This document shows positions 1 through 9,018 of a stretch of 64,000 nucleotides of DNA, in pieces (within the stretch, counting starts at the first letter, position 1; each line of letters starts with the position of its first letter). The notes under the pieces were generated by a model that made no database searches, was not told the DNA's origin, and saw only the letters and a list, made by a program, of their open reading frames with translations. The position numbers and the translations under genes are program-made. The DNA lies in assembly GCA_002360945.1 (NCBI GenBank), contig DERO01000032.1:100387-164386 (forward strand). The letters run 5' to 3'. This DNA comes from Leclercia adecarboxylata (GTDB lineage Bacteria; Pseudomonadota; Gammaproteobacteria; Enterobacterales; Enterobacteriaceae).

Positions 1-94
1 CGTACTGCATGCTGGTCCAGAGCTGCACCGCGCAGGCCACCGCCGCACAGCCCGTCAGCAACAGGATAAACAGCAGGGTCAATCGGCGCGTCAT
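1..94 (-). CDS. Two-component sensor histidine kinase, N-terminal end only
   Basis: The first 31 codons of a protein that runs off the window edge. It starts MTRRLTLLFILLLTG and is followed by more hydrophobic residues, as expected for the first membrane helix of a sensor kinase. Its ATG overlaps the stop of the response regulator gene in an ATGA junction, so the two are translationally coupled. The kinase assignment rests on this position; no catalytic domain is in view. Confidence 0.65.
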   Translation of the reverse strand, partial: MTRRLTLLFILLLTGCAAVACAVQLWTSMQY

Positions 95-783
95 TCCGCC
101 TCCCGGGCAAACTTGTAGCCCTTACCCCAGACGGTGCGGATCACCTCCGGCTCGGCGGCGTCTTTTTCAATTTTTACCCGCAGGCGGTTGATGTGGGTGT
201 TAACGGTGTGTTCGTAGCCTTCGTGCTGGTATCCCCAGACCTGCTCAAGCAGGGCCAGGCGGGAGAAAACCTCCCCGGGATGACGGGCGAAAAAGTAGAG
301 TAAATCGAACTCGCGCGGGGTGAGATCCACCCCCTCGCCGTGGAGCAGGACGCTGCGGGCCAGAGGGTCGATGGTCAGGCCGTGGGCGGTGATAAGCCCG
401 GAGGTCTGCTGGCCCATCGCCTGCTGGCGGCGGAACAGCGCCCGGATCCGCGCCACCAGCTCCTGCACCGAGAAGGGTTTGGCGAGGTAGTCATCGGCTC
501 CGGTTTCGAGGCCCAGAATGCGCTCGGTTTCGCTGCTGCGGGCGCTGATGATAATCACCGGCAGGTAGTGGTCGCGCTGGCGGATTGCCCGGCAGAGGGT
601 CAGCCCGTCGACGTTGGGCAGCATCAGGTCGAGGATCACCGCATCCCAGTGGGCCTGGCCGAGCAGATGCAGCGCCTTGCCCCCGTCCGCCTCGTGGGTA
701 ATCACATAGCCTTCGTCTTCTAAATTGAGGCGCAGTAACGCGGCGATATCGCCGTCGTCCTCCACCAGCAGGATCTGCTTCAT
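91..783 (-). CDS. OmpR/PhoB-family response regulator
   Basis: 230 residues with two domains. The receiver (about 1-120) has the acidic pair D9/D10, phosphoacceptor D52 in the stretch LDLMLPNVDG, S79 and K101 (AKPFS). The C-terminal winged helix (about 130-228) includes LTPREFDLLYFF and the recognition stretch HTVNTHINRLRVKIE. It should activate or repress transcription after phosphorylation by the kinase encoded just downstream. In E. coli K-12 the gene beside rlmC is artJ, so this system is an accessory relative to that map. The target genes and signal cannot be read from the sequence. Confidence 0.9.
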   Translation of the reverse strand: MKQILLVEDDGDIAALLRLNLEDEGYVITHEADGGKALHLLGQAHWDAVILDLMLPNVDGLTLCRAIRQRDHYLPVIIISARSSETERILGLETGADDYLAKPFSVQELVARIRALFRRQQAMGQQTSGLITAHGLTIDPLARSVLLHGEGVDLTPREFDLLYFFARHPGEVFSRLALLEQVWGYQHEGYEHTVNTHINRLRVKIEKDAAEPEVIRTVWGKGYKFAREAE

Positions 784-874
784 CGGTCAGCCTTATTGAA
801 TCTTAACAGGTAAAGCTTACCCGATTTCCGGGGCGGGAAACGTTCACATTTTGTTTAAGATTGTGCGGGGGTCT

Positions 875-922
875 CGCCGGGTGGCGGCTGCGCCTTACCC
901 GGCCTACAAAACCGTAGGCCCC
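875..922. repeat. REP/BIME-type palindromic repeat
   Basis: Contains gccgggtggcggctgcgcct followed by tacccggcctac, the usual enterobacterial REP hairpin with GC-rich arms. It lies between the upstream end of the response regulator gene and the 3' end of rlmC. Similar units occur at several intergenic places in this window. Confidence 0.75.
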
Positions 923-928
923 AGCGGT

Positions 929-2056
929 TCAGGACTTAATCAGCAGCGTCAGCACTTCGTAGTGCGCGGTATGGGGGAACATATCGAACAGTTGCACGCG
1001 CGCCAGGCGATAGCCCGGCAGCTCGCGGAGATCTTTCGCCATCGTCTGCGCGTTGCAGCTGGAGTAGATAATAAACGGCGGGGCCATCTGGCTCAGGTAG
1101 TCGCACAGCGCCTTGCCGATACCGCGGCGCGGCGGGTTAACCAGCACCAGATCCGGCACGTCGCCCTGACCGGTGGCGAACTGCGTTGAGTCCAGCGCCT
1201 GGAAGTGCAGGTTGGTTAACCCCAACTCGCTGGCCGACTGCGTCGCGCAGGCGATCGCCTCGGCGGAGATCTCAATCCCGGTGAGCTTCATCTCCGGGGT
1301 GGCGCAGTGCAGGCCAAAGCCGCCGACGCCGCAAAACAGATCCCACATGTGATTAACCGGCAACCCACGCACCCACTGGCGGGCGGTGGCGTACAGCTGG
1401 CTGGCGACGGTCGGGTTGGTCTGGAAGAAGCTCTTCGGGCGGATCCACAGCGGCACGTTGTTAAACCGCTCCGCCAGCGCCTGGGCCTCGGTGAGGAAGA
1501 TCTCCTCCTCGCCCTCCATGATCGCCATATGCACCGGCTGAAGGTTCGCGGTGATGACCTTCAGCTGCGGCAGTTGCTCCTGCAGCCACGGCAGGGCCGC
1601 GCGCAGCTGGGGCAGCTTGGCGTCGGAGCGCAGGACGAAGCGCAGCATCATCCCGCCATCCAGCTGGCTTTCGGTGAGCAGAATGTACTTCAGCTCGCCG
1701 CGCTTGCGCTCCACGTTGTAAGGCGTGAGTCCTGCGCGGGCAATAAAGGGTTTCAGGGCGGCAAAGACCGGGGCAAACGAGGCCGGATAGAGCGGGCAGT
1801 CGGTCAGATCGACAGGGGTACCGTCGCGGTGCAGCATCCCGAGCAGCGGTTTTTCGACGCTGCCGCTGACCACCATTTTGGCTTTATTACGGAACGCCTG
1901 CTCCGGCCCGCTGACCGGCGCGCACCACTCCGCCACCGGCAGGCCAGACAGTAAAGTCTGCAGGTCGACCATTTTGGCGGAAAGTTGAGAAGAGACCGGC
2001 TGCTCTATCCACTGACAGGAGCGGCAGCGACCGGCGTCATAGAGTGCGCACTGCAT
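929..2056 (-). CDS. rlmC: 23S rRNA (uracil-747-C5)-methyltransferase RlmC
   Basis: 375 residues, the usual length for RlmC (RumB/YbjF). It adds a methyl group to C5 of U747 in 23S rRNA using S-adenosylmethionine. The N-terminus has the cysteine cluster for a 4Fe-4S centre ([14 protein letters not shown], with a further Cys near residue 87 in DCPLYP). The C-terminal Rossmann methyltransferase domain has [11 protein letters not shown] (SAM binding), LVNPPRRG and the catalytic cysteine in YSSCNAQT. The gene is monocistronic-looking and precedes ybjO in the same orientation, as in E. coli. Confidence 0.96.
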   Translation of the reverse strand: MQCALYDAGRCRSCQWIEQPVSSQLSAKMVDLQTLLSGLPVAEWCAPVSGPEQAFRNKAKMVVSGSVEKPLLGMLHRDGTPVDLTDCPLYPASFAPVFAALKPFIARAGLTPYNVERKRGELKYILLTESQLDGGMMLRFVLRSDAKLPQLRAALPWLQEQLPQLKVITANLQPVHMAIMEGEEEIFLTEAQALAERFNNVPLWIRPKSFFQTNPTVASQLYATARQWVRGLPVNHMWDLFCGVGGFGLHCATPEMKLTGIEISAEAIACATQSASELGLTNLHFQALDSTQFATGQGDVPDLVLVNPPRRGIGKALCDYLSQMAPPFIIYSSCNAQTMAKDLRELPGYRLARVQLFDMFPHTAHYEVLTLLIKS

Positions 2057-2096
2057 AACGAAACCTTAATACGTCTGGGGGCAGCGATTATACACG

Positions 2097-2585
2097 TTAT
2101 TGCAAACGGAAAAACCGTCGGCTGGCCGCGGGCACAAACAGCAGGCCGAGCACCAGAATATCGGGCAGCTTTTGCATCACCAGGGTATGGAAGATCTCGC
2201 GTTTTGACTCGCCGGGAATGCTGAACAGTTCGGGATAACCGTAGCCCAGCGAGGCGGCCCAAAGATAGACGGTGGCGATAACCTGAGTCAGTAGGTAGAC
2301 GATCCGCGCCCAGTTACGCCCTTTCACCAGCGAAAAGGCGCAGAAGATTTCGATAAACACCAGCATCAGGCTGGCGAAAAAGACCAGCGTCAGGTTCCAT
2401 GTCTGGACGCTGCGGTGAATAAACTCACCCATGCCGCGTACGCCCAGAGTATTGAAAATCATAAATACATCGAGGCAGCGGATCATAATAATGGCGAGCG
2501 CCGCCACCTGCACCAGAGCAGGAACATTCAGACGGGCATGTGACCGGCTTGTTTTAGTGAAAAATCCCAACGTGATGTCTTCCAT
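2097..2585 (-). CDS. ybjO: Inner membrane protein YbjO (DUF2593)
   Basis: 162 residues with about four hydrophobic helices, near full-length similarity to the E. coli YbjO family (MEDITLGFF start, conserved IFNTLGVRGMGEF and LWAASLGYGYPELF). The function is unknown. It follows potI in the same orientation, the standard arrangement, and may be co-transcribed with the pot operon. Confidence 0.92.
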   Translation of the reverse strand: MEDITLGFFTKTSRSHARLNVPALVQVAALAIIMIRCLDVFMIFNTLGVRGMGEFIHRSVQTWNLTLVFFASLMLVFIEIFCAFSLVKGRNWARIVYLLTQVIATVYLWAASLGYGYPELFSIPGESKREIFHTLVMQKLPDILVLGLLFVPAASRRFFRLQ

Positions 2586-2644
2586 GAAACGATGCCGCGT
2601 TAACGCGGCATCTCAATTACGCTTCTTTGCAGATTTTAGGAGCT

Positions 2645-3490
2645 TCAGCTGCGTCTTGCACGCTGGATATCGCGCTGACGCTGTTTTTCAGACCGCGCCA
2701 TCAGATACCAGGCGATCAGGCCGATGATGCCGACCACGCCGAGAATGAGCGTCGCCAGGGCGTTAATCTCCGGGTTGACCCCCATGCGCACGCTGGAGAA
2801 GACCAGCATCGGTAGCGTGGTCGCCCCCGGGCCGGAGACAAAGCTGGCGATCACCAGGTCGTCGAGCGACAGGGTAAAGGCCAGCAGCCAGCCAGAGACC
2901 ACCGCCGGCATGATCATGGGCAGGGTGATGATGAAGAACACCTTCAGCGGCGTCGCCCCGAGATCCATCGCCGCCTCCTCAATGGAGTGATCCAGCTCGC
3001 GCAGGCGCGAGGAGATGACCACCGCCACGTAGGCGGTACAGAAGGTGACGTGCGCCAGCCAGATGGTGAGCATGCCGCGATCCGACGGCCAGCCGATGGC
3101 GTGCCCCATCGCCACAAACAGCAGCAGCAGCGACAGGCCGGTGATCACGTCGGGCATCACCAGGGGCGCGGTGATCATAAAGGCAAATCCGTTGGCACCG
3201 CGGAAACGGCCAAAGCGCACCATCACCACCGCGGCGATGGTGCCGAGGATCGCCGCCATCGTCGCCGCACAGGCGGCAATGGTCAGGCTTAATCCCACCG
3301 CGCTCATCATCGCCTGGTCGTGGAACAGCTCGCCGTACCAGCGCGTGGACCAGCCTGCCCACACCGTCACCAGCTTGGAGCTGTTGAAGGAGTAGATCAC
3401 CAGCATCAGCATCGGGGCATACAGGAAGGTAAAGCCGATCACCAGGATCAGGATCCGCCACGGCGAGCGCACTACCGGTAAATTGTTCAT
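2645..3490 (-). CDS. potI: Putrescine ABC transporter permease PotI
   Basis: 281 residues. It is an inner-membrane subunit of the PotFGHI putrescine importer with six predicted helices and the EAA loop (EEAAMDLGATPLKVFF) that docks on the ATPase. The in-frame sequence can be extended upstream, but the ATG at 3490 (MNNLPVVRSPW) matches the family start and overlaps the potH stop in the usual coupled arrangement. Last gene of potFGHI. Confidence 0.96.
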   Translation of the reverse strand: MNNLPVVRSPWRILILVIGFTFLYAPMLMLVIYSFNSSKLVTVWAGWSTRWYGELFHDQAMMSAVGLSLTIAACAATMAAILGTIAAVVMVRFGRFRGANGFAFMITAPLVMPDVITGLSLLLLFVAMGHAIGWPSDRGMLTIWLAHVTFCTAYVAVVISSRLRELDHSIEEAAMDLGATPLKVFFIITLPMIMPAVVSGWLLAFTLSLDDLVIASFVSGPGATTLPMLVFSSVRMGVNPEINALATLILGVVGIIGLIAWYLMARSEKQRQRDIQRARRS

Positions 3491-4437
3491 CCGTGATCTC
3501 CCATCTGTTTCTGCTGGTACTTGTGGAACCACATGATCGGCACGATCAGCAGCAGCAACATCACGATCGCCACCGCCGAGGCCACCGGCCAGTCGCGGTT
3601 ATTGAAGAACTCCTGCCACAGCACGCGGCCAATCATGATGCTGTCCGGGCCGCCGAGCAGTTCCGGGATCACGAACTCCCCCACCGCCGGGATAAACACC
3701 AGCATCGATCCGGCAATAATCCCGCCTTTGGTCAGGGGCACGATGACGCTGAAGAAGGTTTTCAGCGGACGGGCACCGAGGTCCAGCGACGCCTCGACCA
3801 GCGAGTAGTCGATGCGCGTCAGGGCGGTGTAGATCGGCAGCACCATAAACGGCAGATAGGCGTACACGATGCCGATATAGACCGCGAGGTTGGTGTGCAG
3901 AATGGTCAGGGGCTGATCGATAACGCCCAGCCACATCAGGACGTTGTTCAGCACGCCGTTGTTTTTCAGGATCCCCATCCAGGCATAGACGCGGATCAGG
4001 AACGAGGTCCACGAGGGTAAAATCACCAGCAGCAGCAGGATATTACGCGTCGAGGGTTTGCTGTGCGCCACCGCCCAGGCCAGCGGGTAGGCCAGCAGCA
4101 GACAGCAGATCGTCGAGATGGCCGCCACCTGCAGGGACTGCAGGTAGGCCTCAAAATAGAGCGGATCGTCGGTCAGTTGCAGGAAGTTGCCGAGGTTGAG
4201 CATGATCGACAGCTGGCTGTCCCCCCACTCCACCAGATCGCTGTAGGGTGGGATGGCACGCGCCATCTCCGCCAGGCTGATTTTAAACACAATCAGGAAC
4301 GGCAGCAGGAACAGCAGGATCAGCCACACGTAAGGCAGGGCGATCACCAGCTTGCGCCCGTGGGCCATCTGCATCCGCGTCAGCCAGCTGGTATCAATGC
4401 CCGCCGCTACGCGGGTCGCAGGTTCAGTTTTGCTCAT
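3487..4437 (-). CDS. potH: Putrescine ABC transporter permease PotH
   Basis: 316 residues, family length. Membrane partner of PotI, with a cytoplasmic N-terminus, six helices and an EAA motif (VEASLDLGARPLKTFF). The stop overlaps the potI start, so translation is likely coupled. PotG lies 9 bases upstream. Together PotH and PotI form the channel through which putrescine delivered by PotF is imported. Confidence 0.96.
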   Translation of the reverse strand: MSKTEPATRVAAGIDTSWLTRMQMAHGRKLVIALPYVWLILLFLLPFLIVFKISLAEMARAIPPYSDLVEWGDSQLSIMLNLGNFLQLTDDPLYFEAYLQSLQVAAISTICCLLLAYPLAWAVAHSKPSTRNILLLLVILPSWTSFLIRVYAWMGILKNNGVLNNVLMWLGVIDQPLTILHTNLAVYIGIVYAYLPFMVLPIYTALTRIDYSLVEASLDLGARPLKTFFSVIVPLTKGGIIAGSMLVFIPAVGEFVIPELLGGPDSIMIGRVLWQEFFNNRDWPVASAVAIVMLLLLIVPIMWFHKYQQKQMGDHG

Positions 4438-4446
4438 CGCCGCTCC

Positions 4447-5580
4447 TTATACCGTCAGTACAACGCAGCTGTCCGCTTCCCAGCACAGGCGCACTTCGTC
4501 GCCCCAGGTCGGCAGCCCTTTGCGGTAGCGATAAGTGTTCTGTAGCTGGGCGCTGATCATCTGCCCGCTCTTGAGACGCACGTGATAGATGGAGAGATCG
4601 CCCAGATAGGCAATGTGCACCACCTCCCCCACCGCAAAGTTATAGCCGTCGGCGGGCGGTGCGTCGCAGAGGGTGATTTTCTCCGGACGCAGGGCCACGT
4701 ACACCGGGACGTTATCCACCACTGAGTTGTCGGCGGCGACCTTCAGCGGGTGGATCAGCCCCGGCGAGTCGAGCACCAGTCCGTCCTCTTCACGCGCTTT
4801 CAGCAGCCCTTCGAAGACGTTCATGGAGCCGATAAATTCGGCGCTGTAGCGGGTGGTCGGGTGCTCGTAAATCTCTTCCGGCTCGCCAATCTGCACGAAC
4901 TTGCCGCGGTTCATGATCGCGATGCGTCCGGCCATGGTCATCGCCTCTTCCTGGTCGTGGGTCACCATCACGCAGGTCGCGCCCACGCGCTCCAGAATAT
5001 CCACCACTTCCAGCTGCATGCGGTCGCGCAGTTTTTTATCCAGCGCGCCCATAGGTTCATCCAGCAGCAGCAGCTTTGGCCGCTTCGCCAGGCTGCGGGC
5101 CAGGGCCACGCGCTGTCGCTGGCCGCCCGAGAGCTGATGCGGCTTACGCTTCGCAAATTCCTGCATATGCACCAGGCTCAGCATTTCGGCGACGCGGGCG
5201 GCGATCTCGGCTTTCGGCATTTTGTCCTGCTTCAGGCCGAAGGCGATGTTCTGCTCCACGGTCATGTGCGGGAAGAGTGCGTAAGACTGGAACATCATAT
5301 TGATAGGACGCTGATACGGCGGTACCTGGGAGAGGTCAACACCGTCGAGCACAATCTGCCCGGCGCTGGGCTGTTCAAACCCGGCCAGCATGCGCAGCAA
5401 CGTCGATTTCCCGCAGCCAGATGCGCCCAGCAGGGCAAAAATTTCGCCTTTGTAGATAGTCAGGCTGACATCATCCACGGCATTCTGACCATCGAAAGAT
5501 TTGGTCAGGTTACGGATTTCCAGCAGCGGGGTCAGCGCTTTACGGGTTTTCGCCTGCGGGCGGGGGATCGCGTCGTTCAC
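4447..5580 (-). CDS. potG: Putrescine ABC transporter ATP-binding protein PotG
   Basis: 377 residues from a GTG start. Walker A is GASGCGKST, the signature is LSGGQRQRVALARSLA, Walker B is LLLLDEP and the switch His is in VTHDQEEA. A C-terminal TOBE-like regulatory region follows (ALRPEKI). An ATG at 5604 is also in frame, but it has no ribosome-binding site, whereas GGAGAG lies six bases before the GTG at 5580 and the protein then begins VNDAIPRPQ like its homologues. It energises putrescine import through PotHI. Confidence 0.95.
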   Translation of the reverse strand: MNDAIPRPQAKTRKALTPLLEIRNLTKSFDGQNAVDDVSLTIYKGEIFALLGASGCGKSTLLRMLAGFEQPSAGQIVLDGVDLSQVPPYQRPINMMFQSYALFPHMTVEQNIAFGLKQDKMPKAEIAARVAEMLSLVHMQEFAKRKPHQLSGGQRQRVALARSLAKRPKLLLLDEPMGALDKKLRDRMQLEVVDILERVGATCVMVTHDQEEAMTMAGRIAIMNRGKFVQIGEPEEIYEHPTTRYSAEFIGSMNVFEGLLKAREEDGLVLDSPGLIHPLKVAADNSVVDNVPVYVALRPEKITLCDAPPADGYNFAVGEVVHIAYLGDLSIYHVRLKSGQMISAQLQNTYRYRKGLPTWGDEVRLCWEADSCVVLTV

Positions 5581-5608
5581 GGGGTGCTCTCCGGCATCAA
5601 TCAAACTG

Positions 5609-5668
5609 GTGCAGGCGCACCAGAACGGTGCGCCTGTTGCCGGGGGCGCTAACGCTTGCCCGGCCTAC
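5609..5668. repeat. Inverted repeat plus REP-like unit between potF and potG
   Basis: The stretch gcaggcgcaccagaacggtg continuing cgcctgttgc forms a strong hairpin (GGCGCACC / GGTGCGCC). It is followed by a REP-like ggcgctaacgcttgcccggc block. Placed between potF and potG on the transcript, it probably protects the potF message from 3' decay and lets the binding protein be made in excess, a common arrangement in ABC importer operons. That role is inferred. Confidence 0.7.
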
Positions 5669-5677
5669 GAGGAGCGG

Positions 5678-6790
5678 TTATTTACCGCTTTTCACTTTGG
5701 TCCACGCACGGGTACGGACGCGGTCGATTTTCGGCTCCTGGACGCTCAGGGTGAACATCTTGGCGCGCACGTCAGCCGGTGGGTAGATACCCGGATTGTC
5801 ACGCACTTCGGCGCTCACCAGCGAGGTGGCCTCTTTGTTGCCGTTGGCGTAGAAGACGTGGTCAGAGATGTGAGCAATCACGTCCGGACGCAGCAGGTAG
5901 TTCAGGAACTGATAGGCTTCGTCTTTGTTTTTCGCATCAGCCGGCATCGCGAAGACGTCAAAGAAGGCCATCGCCCCCTCTTTCGGGATCGAGTAGGCGA
6001 TATTCACGCCATTTTTGGCCTCTTTAGCGCGGTTCGCCGCCTGCCAGACGTCCCCTGCCCAGCCGATGGCGACGCAGATATCGCCGTTCGCCAGATCGTT
6101 GATGTACTGAGACGAGTGGAAGTAACGGATATTCGGACGCAGCTTCAGCAGCAGGTCGGTGGCCGGGCCGGTATAGTCATCCGCTTTGGTGCTGTTTGGA
6201 TCTTTGCCGAGGTAGTTCAGGACGGTGGCAAACACCTCTTCCGGGGCATCGAGGAACGACACGCCGCAGCTTTTGAGCTTCTCGAGGTTCTCCGGCTTCA
6301 GTACCAGATCCCAGCTGTTCACCGGCGCATCGGCACCCAGCACCTGCTTCACTTTCTCAACGTTATAGCCGATGCCGGTGGTCGCCCACATGTACGGCAT
6401 GGCGTACTTGTTGTCCGGATCGTGTTTGGCGATGAGCTTCAGCAGCTCGGGATCGAGGTTTTTCCAGCCCGGCAGTTTGCTCTTATCCAGCGGCTGGAAC
6501 ACGCCCGCAGAGAGCTGGCGTTCAAGGAAGCTGGCTGACGGCACGACCAGGTCGAAGCCGGTGCTGCCCGCCATCAGTTTGCCTTCCAGCACTTCGTTGG
6601 AATCGAAGACGTCGTAAACGACTTTAATACCGGTCTCTTTTTCGAAATTCGCCACGGTATCCGGGGCAATATAATCAGACCAGTTATAGATATGCAGCGT
6701 TTTTTGTTCCGCAGCAAGCGTGCCGGCAGAGACAGCCATCAGAGCACCTGCAACCAGACCCGATAACCATTTTTTATTTAAAGCGATCAT
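5678..6790 (-). CDS. potF: Periplasmic putrescine-binding protein PotF
   Basis: 370 residues with a Sec signal peptide ending around the alanines of LMAVSAGTLAAEQK. The mature part starts TLHIYNWSDYIAPDTV, typical of the PotD/PotF spermidine/putrescine-binding fold, and has the conserved aromatic and acidic ligand residues (for example YNWSDYI, SSQYINDL, IGWAGDVW). First gene of potFGHI. AAGGA lies ten bases before the ATG. It is preceded by a 350-base non-coding region holding the operon promoter and a 5'-UTR hairpin. Confidence 0.96.
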   Translation of the reverse strand: MIALNKKWLSGLVAGALMAVSAGTLAAEQKTLHIYNWSDYIAPDTVANFEKETGIKVVYDVFDSNEVLEGKLMAGSTGFDLVVPSASFLERQLSAGVFQPLDKSKLPGWKNLDPELLKLIAKHDPDNKYAMPYMWATTGIGYNVEKVKQVLGADAPVNSWDLVLKPENLEKLKSCGVSFLDAPEEVFATVLNYLGKDPNSTKADDYTGPATDLLLKLRPNIRYFHSSQYINDLANGDICVAIGWAGDVWQAANRAKEAKNGVNIAYSIPKEGAMAFFDVFAMPADAKNKDEAYQFLNYLLRPDVIAHISDHVFYANGNKEATSLVSAEVRDNPGIYPPADVRAKMFTLSVQEPKIDRVRTRAWTKVKSGK

Positions 6791-7140
6791 AGCGGTAATC
6801 CTTCTGAAAGCGCGTTAACAAACGCGCTAAAAAATGAACACTCTTAGCCTATGCAAGAAACGTGCATAATTTATCACTCTGCCTGCAGCAGAAGATGTTA
6901 CTCAGGTGGCAGTATCTGCTCGCATTTAACAGCATCGCAAGAATAAACTGTAGCTTGTCTCCGTAGCTATAGCTCAGATTAAAAAACGCCTTTTAACAAT
7001 TTTTTATGCAGTAAATGTCTATGTGATAAGCCGAATTGGCGGGATGGCGGTGAATAATTCTTTAAAGAAAGGTTAAATGCAGCAGAAACGAGGGTGTTAT
7101 GCAGCCGCCACGACAGCGACTGCCTAAAAGTCAGACAGCT
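6791..7140 (-). other. Intergenic region between ybjN 3' end and potF start
   Basis: 350 bases without a gene. It is AT-rich near the middle and must contain the potFGHI promoter. A sequence reading TTGTTAAAAGGCG on the minus strand could supply a -35, but I cannot assign a start site. The only strong structure is the palindrome at 6809-6828. No other gene, tRNA or repeat is visible. Confidence 0.55.
6809..6828 (-). promoter_or_regulatory. Perfect palindrome in potF 5' UTR
   Basis: agcgcgttaacaaacgcgct has perfect 8-base arms (AGCGCGTT / AACGCGCT) around a 4-base loop. On the potF transcript it ends a few bases before the Shine-Dalgarno AAGGA, so it could be a regulator-binding site or a UTR stem affecting translation or stability. 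There is no U-run, so it is not a terminator. Confidence 0.5.
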
Positions 7141-7617
7141 TTAGTGCAGAAAATTGCCGGAAGATTCAGGCTGTTCAGCGCCCTCTTCGGCGTTGTACAA
7201 CAGATGATGGGCGCTGGCTTCAAGCATCACCATGGAGATCTGCTCTTCGCTCTGCTGAATAAAAGCCGCGAACTGCGGGAAGGTCAGCCCGACGGCTGCG
7301 GATAAAGACTGGCAAACCACCAGCTTTGGCAGATTATCATCCTGTATATCGAGAAATGCCTTCACCGTCAAAGAACTGGCATTGATGGCGGATAAATCCG
7401 ATGCTAACGCCAGCAATGCTGTGGGTTTGACCTCTGCCAGGGCGGAAAAAAGAATAACGTCGTTAATCAGATCGAGCTTGGCATCAAACACACCGTCAAA
7501 GTTTTGCATGTGCGGCAGGTGCAGCGCCTGGCAGGTGTCGCATTCAAAAAAGCTGACGCCCATGTTGTCGAGCCAGTGACGCAAGGTATCGAGTGTCGGT
7601 ACTACAAGTGAATCCAT
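7141..7617 (-). CDS. ybjN: YbjN family protein (sensory transduction/stress protein)
   Basis: 158 residues, full-length YbjN. Conserved blocks include FFECDTCQALHLPHMQNFDG and DNLPKLVVCQSLS. YbjN is a cytosolic protein with a type III secretion-chaperone-like fold, linked in E. coli to stress tolerance and motility; its mechanism is not known. It lies downstream of rimK in the same orientation, as in other enterics. Confidence 0.94.
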   Translation of the reverse strand: MDSLVVPTLDTLRHWLDNMGVSFFECDTCQALHLPHMQNFDGVFDAKLDLINDVILFSALAEVKPTALLALASDLSAINASSLTVKAFLDIQDDNLPKLVVCQSLSAAVGLTFPQFAAFIQQSEEQISMVMLEASAHHLLYNAEEGAEQPESSGNFLH

Positions 7618-7660
7618 AACGGTGGAACCTCTTAAAAAATAACAGTGCGTGGCAGGTCAG

Positions 7661-8563
7661 TTATCCGCCCGTTTTCAGGCAAAACTCCGGCGTGGCCTGG
7701 CGCTCTATCCAGCCGATCATCTTCCCGGCGATATCCATTCCGGTGGTTTTCTCAATGCCTTCCAGCCCCGGTGAGGCGTTGACTTCCATCACCAGCGGCC
7801 CGCGATCGGCACGTAAGATATCAACCCCGGCAATATCGAGCCCCAGCGTCTGCGCGGCCTTGAGTGCAATCTCCCGCTCGCGCGCGGTGATCTCGACCAC
7901 CCGGGCAACGCCGCCCCGGTGCAGGTTGGAGCGAAAATCGCCCTCTTTGGCCTGGCGCTCGATGGCCGCAACCACTTCATCGCCTACTACCAGACAGCGA
8001 ATGTCGCGCCCTTTCGCCTCCTGGATGTACTCCTGCACCAGAATGTGCGCATTCAGGCCGCGAAACGCATCGATCACGCTCTCTGCCGCCTGACGGGTTT
8101 CGGCCAGCACCACGCCAATCCCTTGGGTGCCTTCTACCAGCTTAACCACCAGCGGCGCACCGCCCACCATCTCTATCAGATCGCTGGTGTCGTCGGGGGA
8201 ATGGGCAATACCGGTGATCGGCAGGTCGATCCCCTGACGGGCCAGCAGCTGCAAAGAGCGGAGTTTGTCCCGCGCCCGGGTAATGGCCACGGATTCATTC
8301 AGCGGATAACTGCCGAGCAGCTCAAACTGGCGCAGCGCGGCGGTGCCATAAAAGGTGATGGCCGAGCCAATGCGCGGGATAACCGCGTCAAAGTGCGGCA
8401 GCTGACGCCCTTTATAGTGAATGGAGGAGGCCGCCGGGCTGATATTCATATAGCAGGACAGCGGATCGAGGATTTCGACCTGATGGCCACGCTGCTCCGC
8501 CGCGTCACGCAGGCGTTTACACGAATAGAGCGTTCCATCCCGGGACAATATGGCAATTTTCAC
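7661..8563 (-). CDS. rimK: Ribosomal protein S6--L-glutamate ligase RimK
   Basis: 300 residues from a GTG start. ATP-grasp enzyme that adds glutamates to the C-terminus of S6. Visible are the glycine-rich loop ([16 protein letters not shown]), the nucleotide-binding stretch [15 protein letters not shown] and the metal-binding end [14 protein letters not shown]. An upstream in-frame ATG at 8581 exists, but the GTG has GAGAGG six bases ahead and gives the family start (V/M)KIAILSRDG. Normally co-transcribed with nfsA; here a 6-kb island separates them. Confidence 0.95.
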   Translation of the reverse strand: MKIAILSRDGTLYSCKRLRDAAEQRGHQVEILDPLSCYMNISPAASSIHYKGRQLPHFDAVIPRIGSAITFYGTAALRQFELLGSYPLNESVAITRARDKLRSLQLLARQGIDLPITGIAHSPDDTSDLIEMVGGAPLVVKLVEGTQGIGVVLAETRQAAESVIDAFRGLNAHILVQEYIQEAKGRDIRCLVVGDEVVAAIERQAKEGDFRSNLHRGGVARVVEITAREREIALKAAQTLGLDIAGVDILRADRGPLVMEVNASPGLEGIEKTTGMDIAGKMIGWIERQATPEFCLKTGG

Positions 8564-8593
8564 CCTGCACCTCTCAGACATAATCCGGTTAAA

Positions 8594-8616
8594 GCCTGCG
8601 TATCATACACGCAGGC
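8594..8616 (-). terminator. Hairpin between nfsA remnant and rimK
   Basis: gcctgcgt-atcatac-acgcaggc has perfect 8-base arms and a 7-base loop. No T-run follows in either direction, so it may be an mRNA-processing or attenuation stem rather than a strong terminator. It lies 22 bases downstream of the ancestral nfsA stop and about 30 bases upstream of rimK. Confidence 0.5.
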
Positions 8617-8635
8617 AGGCGCAGGATGAATGGAC

Positions 8636-8737
8636 TTATCGCGTCGCCCAGCCCTGTTTATGCAAATAGTCGAGAATAAACGGACGGTTTTCTTTGATGA
8701 TGGTGCGCCGGATATGGTCGCTCCAGGTATCGCGGCG
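8636..8737 (-). pseudogene. nfsA: Displaced 3' end of the native nfsA gene
   Basis: The reverse strand reads the last 33 codons of nfsA (begins RRDTWSDHIRR, ends HKQGWATR) and its stop, with host-like GC-rich codons. It has no start. The full nfsA gene is at 14572-15309, 6 kb away, and ends with a differently spelled version of the same peptide. This is the host side of an insertion into nfsA: the original tail was cut off and left next to rimK. Upstream of 8737 similarity to nfsA stops. Confidence 0.9.
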
Positions 8738-9018
8738 ATATCTGTGCCAAGTTGTTCGTGGCGTTTTTGTCTGACTTGCTGGTGATCAAATTTCGTAATG
8801 AATCTGATTGCTGAATCATGGGTAACGAGCCAATGGCCTGACTCACGGGTTGTACTCTGTAGGATCCCTACTTTGTGACCACTGGTGAACATCTTGTAGC
8901 TAATCATTGCGTTCATTAGGTTGGTCTTTCCCGCTAGTGCAGGGAGGTGCATAACGATTTTCTTTTTACCTTTCTGTAACGAATCCGAGATCTGTTTCTG
9001 GAACGAGTAAAAACGCAT
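8738..9018 (-). pseudogene. Truncated phage-type DEAD/DEAH helicase fragment
   Basis: About 93 codons start MRFYSFQKQISDSLQKGKK and contain IVMHLPALAGKTNLMNAM, an altered version of the helicase motif I LPTGAGKT in which the TG has been replaced, followed by GHKVGILQSTTRE. The reading frame then runs into the nfsA remnant and ends only inside the rimK leader at 8560. Motifs II-VI are missing. Read as the N-terminal stub of an SF2 helicase cut at the island edge. The motif I change and truncation make it non-functional. Confidence 0.6.

Noticed and set aside
5581..5604. ATG at 5604 as the start of potG
   Set aside because: It has no ribosome-binding site, while the GTG at 5580 has GGAGAG at the right distance and gives the family N-terminus.
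8560..8737. Helicase-fragment frame read through the nfsA remnant as one 152-codon gene
   Set aside because: The last third is nfsA DNA in the wrong frame, so the joined frame is a junction artefact rather than a real fusion.
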